Source: Ignavibacteriota bacterium (GTDB lineage: Bacteria > Bacteroidota > Ignavibacteria > Ignavibacteriales > Melioribacteraceae). Taken from it: a DNA stretch of 64,000 nucleotides. Under the pieces are notes generated by a model, which saw only the letters and a list, made by a program, of their open reading frames with translations, was not told the origin of the DNA and made no database searches. A program made the translations under genes and the position numbers. This document shows, in pieces, positions 62,369-64,000 of this stretch (the stretch's first letter is position 1; the number at the start of each line of letters is the position of its first letter). The stretch is from the NCBI GenBank assembly GCA_013112585.1, contig JABFGH010000002.1, forward strand, positions 124,001-188,000, in the 5' to 3' direction.

Positions 62369-63679
62369 ATGAATGACGTAAACGAGCAGACAAAAAATGT
62401 CAGCAATAAAAATTTGCGGCGTAATGACTTGCTAAAAAAATATAAACAAGTTAGAAGACTAACAGAAAAACTATGTGAACCTCTTGAAATTGAAGATTAT
62501 GTTATTCAGTCTATTCCGGATGTTAGTCCTACAAAATGGCACTTAGCCCATACCAGTTGGTTCTTTGAGGCTTTTCTGTTAAAAAAAGTTAATCCAAATT
62601 ATAAGCCTTTAAATGAATTATATAATTACTTCTTCAATTCCTATTATGTGCAAATTGGTGAGAGATATTTGCGTCAGGAAAGGGGAATGCTTTCCCGCCC
62701 GACTGTGAAAGAAGTTTATGAGTTTAGAAAATTTATTGATGAGCAAATGTTCAGCTTTTTTGAAAACTCCGATGAGAAAACTTTTAATGAAGTTGCGGTA
62801 ATTATTGAAATAGGTTTAAACCATGAACAGCAGCATCAAGAGTTAATGCTTACTGATGTAAAACATGTGCTCTCACAAAATCCCCTTAACCCGGTTTATT
62901 CAAATAAAAGTATTGATGATAGAATTAATGTTAAGCCAATTAATTGGGTAAGTTTTGAAGAGGGGATTATAGAGATAGGACATAACGGAGATGGATTTTA
63001 TTACGACAATGAAATGCCGCGCCACAAAGTATTTTTGCAAAGTTTTGATATTGCAGACAGGCTGGTTACAAATGGCGAGTATATCAATTTTATTGAAGAT
63101 GATGGATACTCAAAAACAGAGTTATGGCTTTCCGACGGGGCATCGACAGTTGAAAGAGAAAAGTGGAAAGCTCCGCTTTACTGGGAAAAAATTAATGGCG
63201 AATGGTGGAATTTTACTTTAAATGGATTTAGAAAAGTTAATGCAAGCGAACCTGTTTGCCATGTAAGCCTTTATGAAGCCGATGCTTTTGCAAGGTGGGC
63301 TGATGCAAGACTTGCAACAGAAAGTGAATGGGAACATGCAAGCTCCGAAATAGAGATTGAAGGTAATTTTGTTGATGATGAAAATTTTCACCCTTTTTCA
63401 TTAAATGGCGAGAATCAAAAAATTAAACAAATGTTTGGTGATGTTTGGGAATGGACACGAAGTGATTACTCACCTTACCCGGGTTATAAAATTCCGCCCG
63501 GAGCAATTGGCGAGTATAACGGCAAATTCATGTCGGGACAAAATGTACTTCGCGGCGGTTCATGTGCTACATCAAAAAACCATATTAGAAATACTTATAG
63601 AAATTTTTTCTACCCGCATTCAAGATGGCAGTTTTCGGGAATACGTTTAGCTAAGGATAAAAAAATAGGATTGGTATGA
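62369..63679 (+). CDS. egtB: EgtB-type iron sulfoxide synthase (ergothioneine biosynthesis)
   Basis: EgtB joins hercynine to a thiol (gamma-glutamylcysteine or cysteine) with O2 at a non-heme iron. The N-terminal DinB-like domain carries the iron-ligand histidines: H61 in WHLAHTSWFFE and H152/H156 in NHEQQHQE. The C-terminal FGE-sulfatase-like domain (about 190-430) has GFYYDNEMPRHKVFL, NGEYINFIED and RNTYRNFFYP, ending SGIRLAKD. The length of 436 residues is typical. Its stop overlaps the next gene start (ATGA). A 127-bp gap separates it from the transporter gene. Confidence 0.92.
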   Translation: MNDVNEQTKNVSNKNLRRNDLLKKYKQVRRLTEKLCEPLEIEDYVIQSIPDVSPTKWHLAHTSWFFEAFLLKKVNPNYKPLNELYNYFFNSYYVQIGERYLRQERGMLSRPTVKEVYEFRKFIDEQMFSFFENSDEKTFNEVAVIIEIGLNHEQQHQELMLTDVKHVLSQNPLNPVYSNKSIDDRINVKPINWVSFEEGIIEIGHNGDGFYYDNEMPRHKVFLQSFDIADRLVTNGEYINFIEDDGYSKTELWLSDGASTVEREKWKAPLYWEKINGEWWNFTLNGFRKVNASEPVCHVSLYEADAFARWADARLATESEWEHASSEIEIEGNFVDDENFHPFSLNGENQKIKQMFGDVWEWTRSDYSPYPGYKIPPGAIGEYNGKFMSGQNVLRGGSCATSKNHIRNTYRNFFYPHSRWQFSGIRLAKDKKIGLV

Positions 63680-64000
63680 ATACAGAAAAAGTTACTGTTG
63701 ATGAACAACAAATATTAAATGAAATATTCGATGGATTGAATCAAATACAAAAAAAATTACCGAGTAAGTATTTTTATGATGAGAAGGGTTCCCAATTATT
63801 TGATCAGATTTGCCGGTTAGATGAGTATTATCTTACAAGAACTGAAATGATGATTTTAAAAAATAATGTTGATCAAATTGCGGAATGTTTTGGTGATGAT
63901 TCGATATTTATTGAGTACGGAAGCGGCAGCAGTCTTAAATCAAGAATACTTTTGAAAAATATTAAAAACCTTTCCGGCTATGTTCCAATCGATATTTCTA
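63676..64000 (+). CDS. egtD: EgtD-type histidine N-alpha-methyltransferase, 5-prime part only (cut by window edge)
   Basis: The reading frame opens with ATG overlapping the egtB stop and runs to the window end without a stop, giving 108 residues. It contains KYFYDEKGSQLFDQICRLDEYY-type sequence (key parts YFYDEKGS, LFDQIC, EYYLTRTE) and the SAM-binding start FIEYGSGSSLKSRILL. These are hallmarks of EgtD, which trimethylates histidine to hercynine, the EgtB substrate. The overlap and pathway order make the assignment strong despite truncation. egtC and egtE cannot be assessed in this window. Confidence 0.88.
   Translation, partial: MNTEKVTVDEQQILNEIFDGLNQIQKKLPSKYFYDEKGSQLFDQICRLDEYYLTRTEMMILKNNVDQIAECFGDDSIFIEYGSGSSLKSRILLKNIKNLSGYVPIDIS

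Overview
The window looks like a chromosomal segment from an AT-rich member of the Ignavibacteria/Bacteroidota-Chlorobi lineage. The main evidence is three secreted proteins ending in the type IX secretion (T9SS) sorting tail with the NYPNPFNP motif. A SusC-like carboxypeptidase-regulatory TonB receptor, a MORN/TonB-C protein and frequent TTG start codons fit the same picture. I see no rRNA, tRNA, CRISPR array, prophage or transposase gene. The assignment is inference from gene content.

Layout. 1-4.5 kb: a very large CoA-dehydratase-activase-type ATPase on the minus strand. 4.5-5.7 kb: a repeat-rich island in which two near-identical 166-bp direct repeats flank an orphan CopG-type antitoxin. 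5.7-12.3 kb: two tandem 14-repeat beta-propeller proteins with T9SS tails, a PGRP-type amidase lipoprotein and a VapBC-like toxin-antitoxin pair. 12.3-12.7 kb: a stack of nested hairpins. 12.7-16.1 kb: a nucleoid-associated protein, a secreted phosphatase-like enzyme and an M23 endopeptidase, followed by 7-bp and 8-bp tandem arrays. 16.4-28.5 kb: a mostly plus-strand housekeeping block (dapF, PHP, efp, accB, accC, gcvH, guaA, radC, LysM protein, phoH) closed by a convergent mazG. 28.6-32.3 kb: ridA, LytR_C protein, rsfS, argS. 32.2-36.3 kb: the minus-strand run surE, VWA membrane protein, hemerythrin, comF. 36.5-45.2 kb: envelope proteins, a TonB receptor, an orphan DNA methyltransferase, xseAB, dxs and an oxidoreductase. 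45.3-52.6 kb: envelope and stress genes (L,D-transpeptidase-like, MORN/TonB-C, thioredoxin-like, M49 peptidase, DUF6600-like, rpmB, ferritin). 52.8-58 kb: a PD40 propeller, a T9SS amidase, a striking AAANNNC heptad array and an NhaC antiporter. 58.2-64 kb: M14 peptidase, a two-gene quaternary-amine ABC transporter, egtB, and egtD cut by the right edge.

How the genes fit together. Several genes act on the cell wall and envelope: PGRP amidase, M23, LysM, YkuD-like and Amidase_3 proteins, and DapF for precursor supply. The right end is the most suggestive system. An OpuC/EgtUV-like transporter lies directly upstream of the ergothioneine biosynthesis genes egtB and egtD, so uptake and synthesis of ergothioneine or a betaine precursor may be combined there. 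The most unusual non-coding signal is a set of strict 7-bp and 8-bp period tandem arrays, two of which begin at the stop codons of peptidoglycan hydrolase genes.
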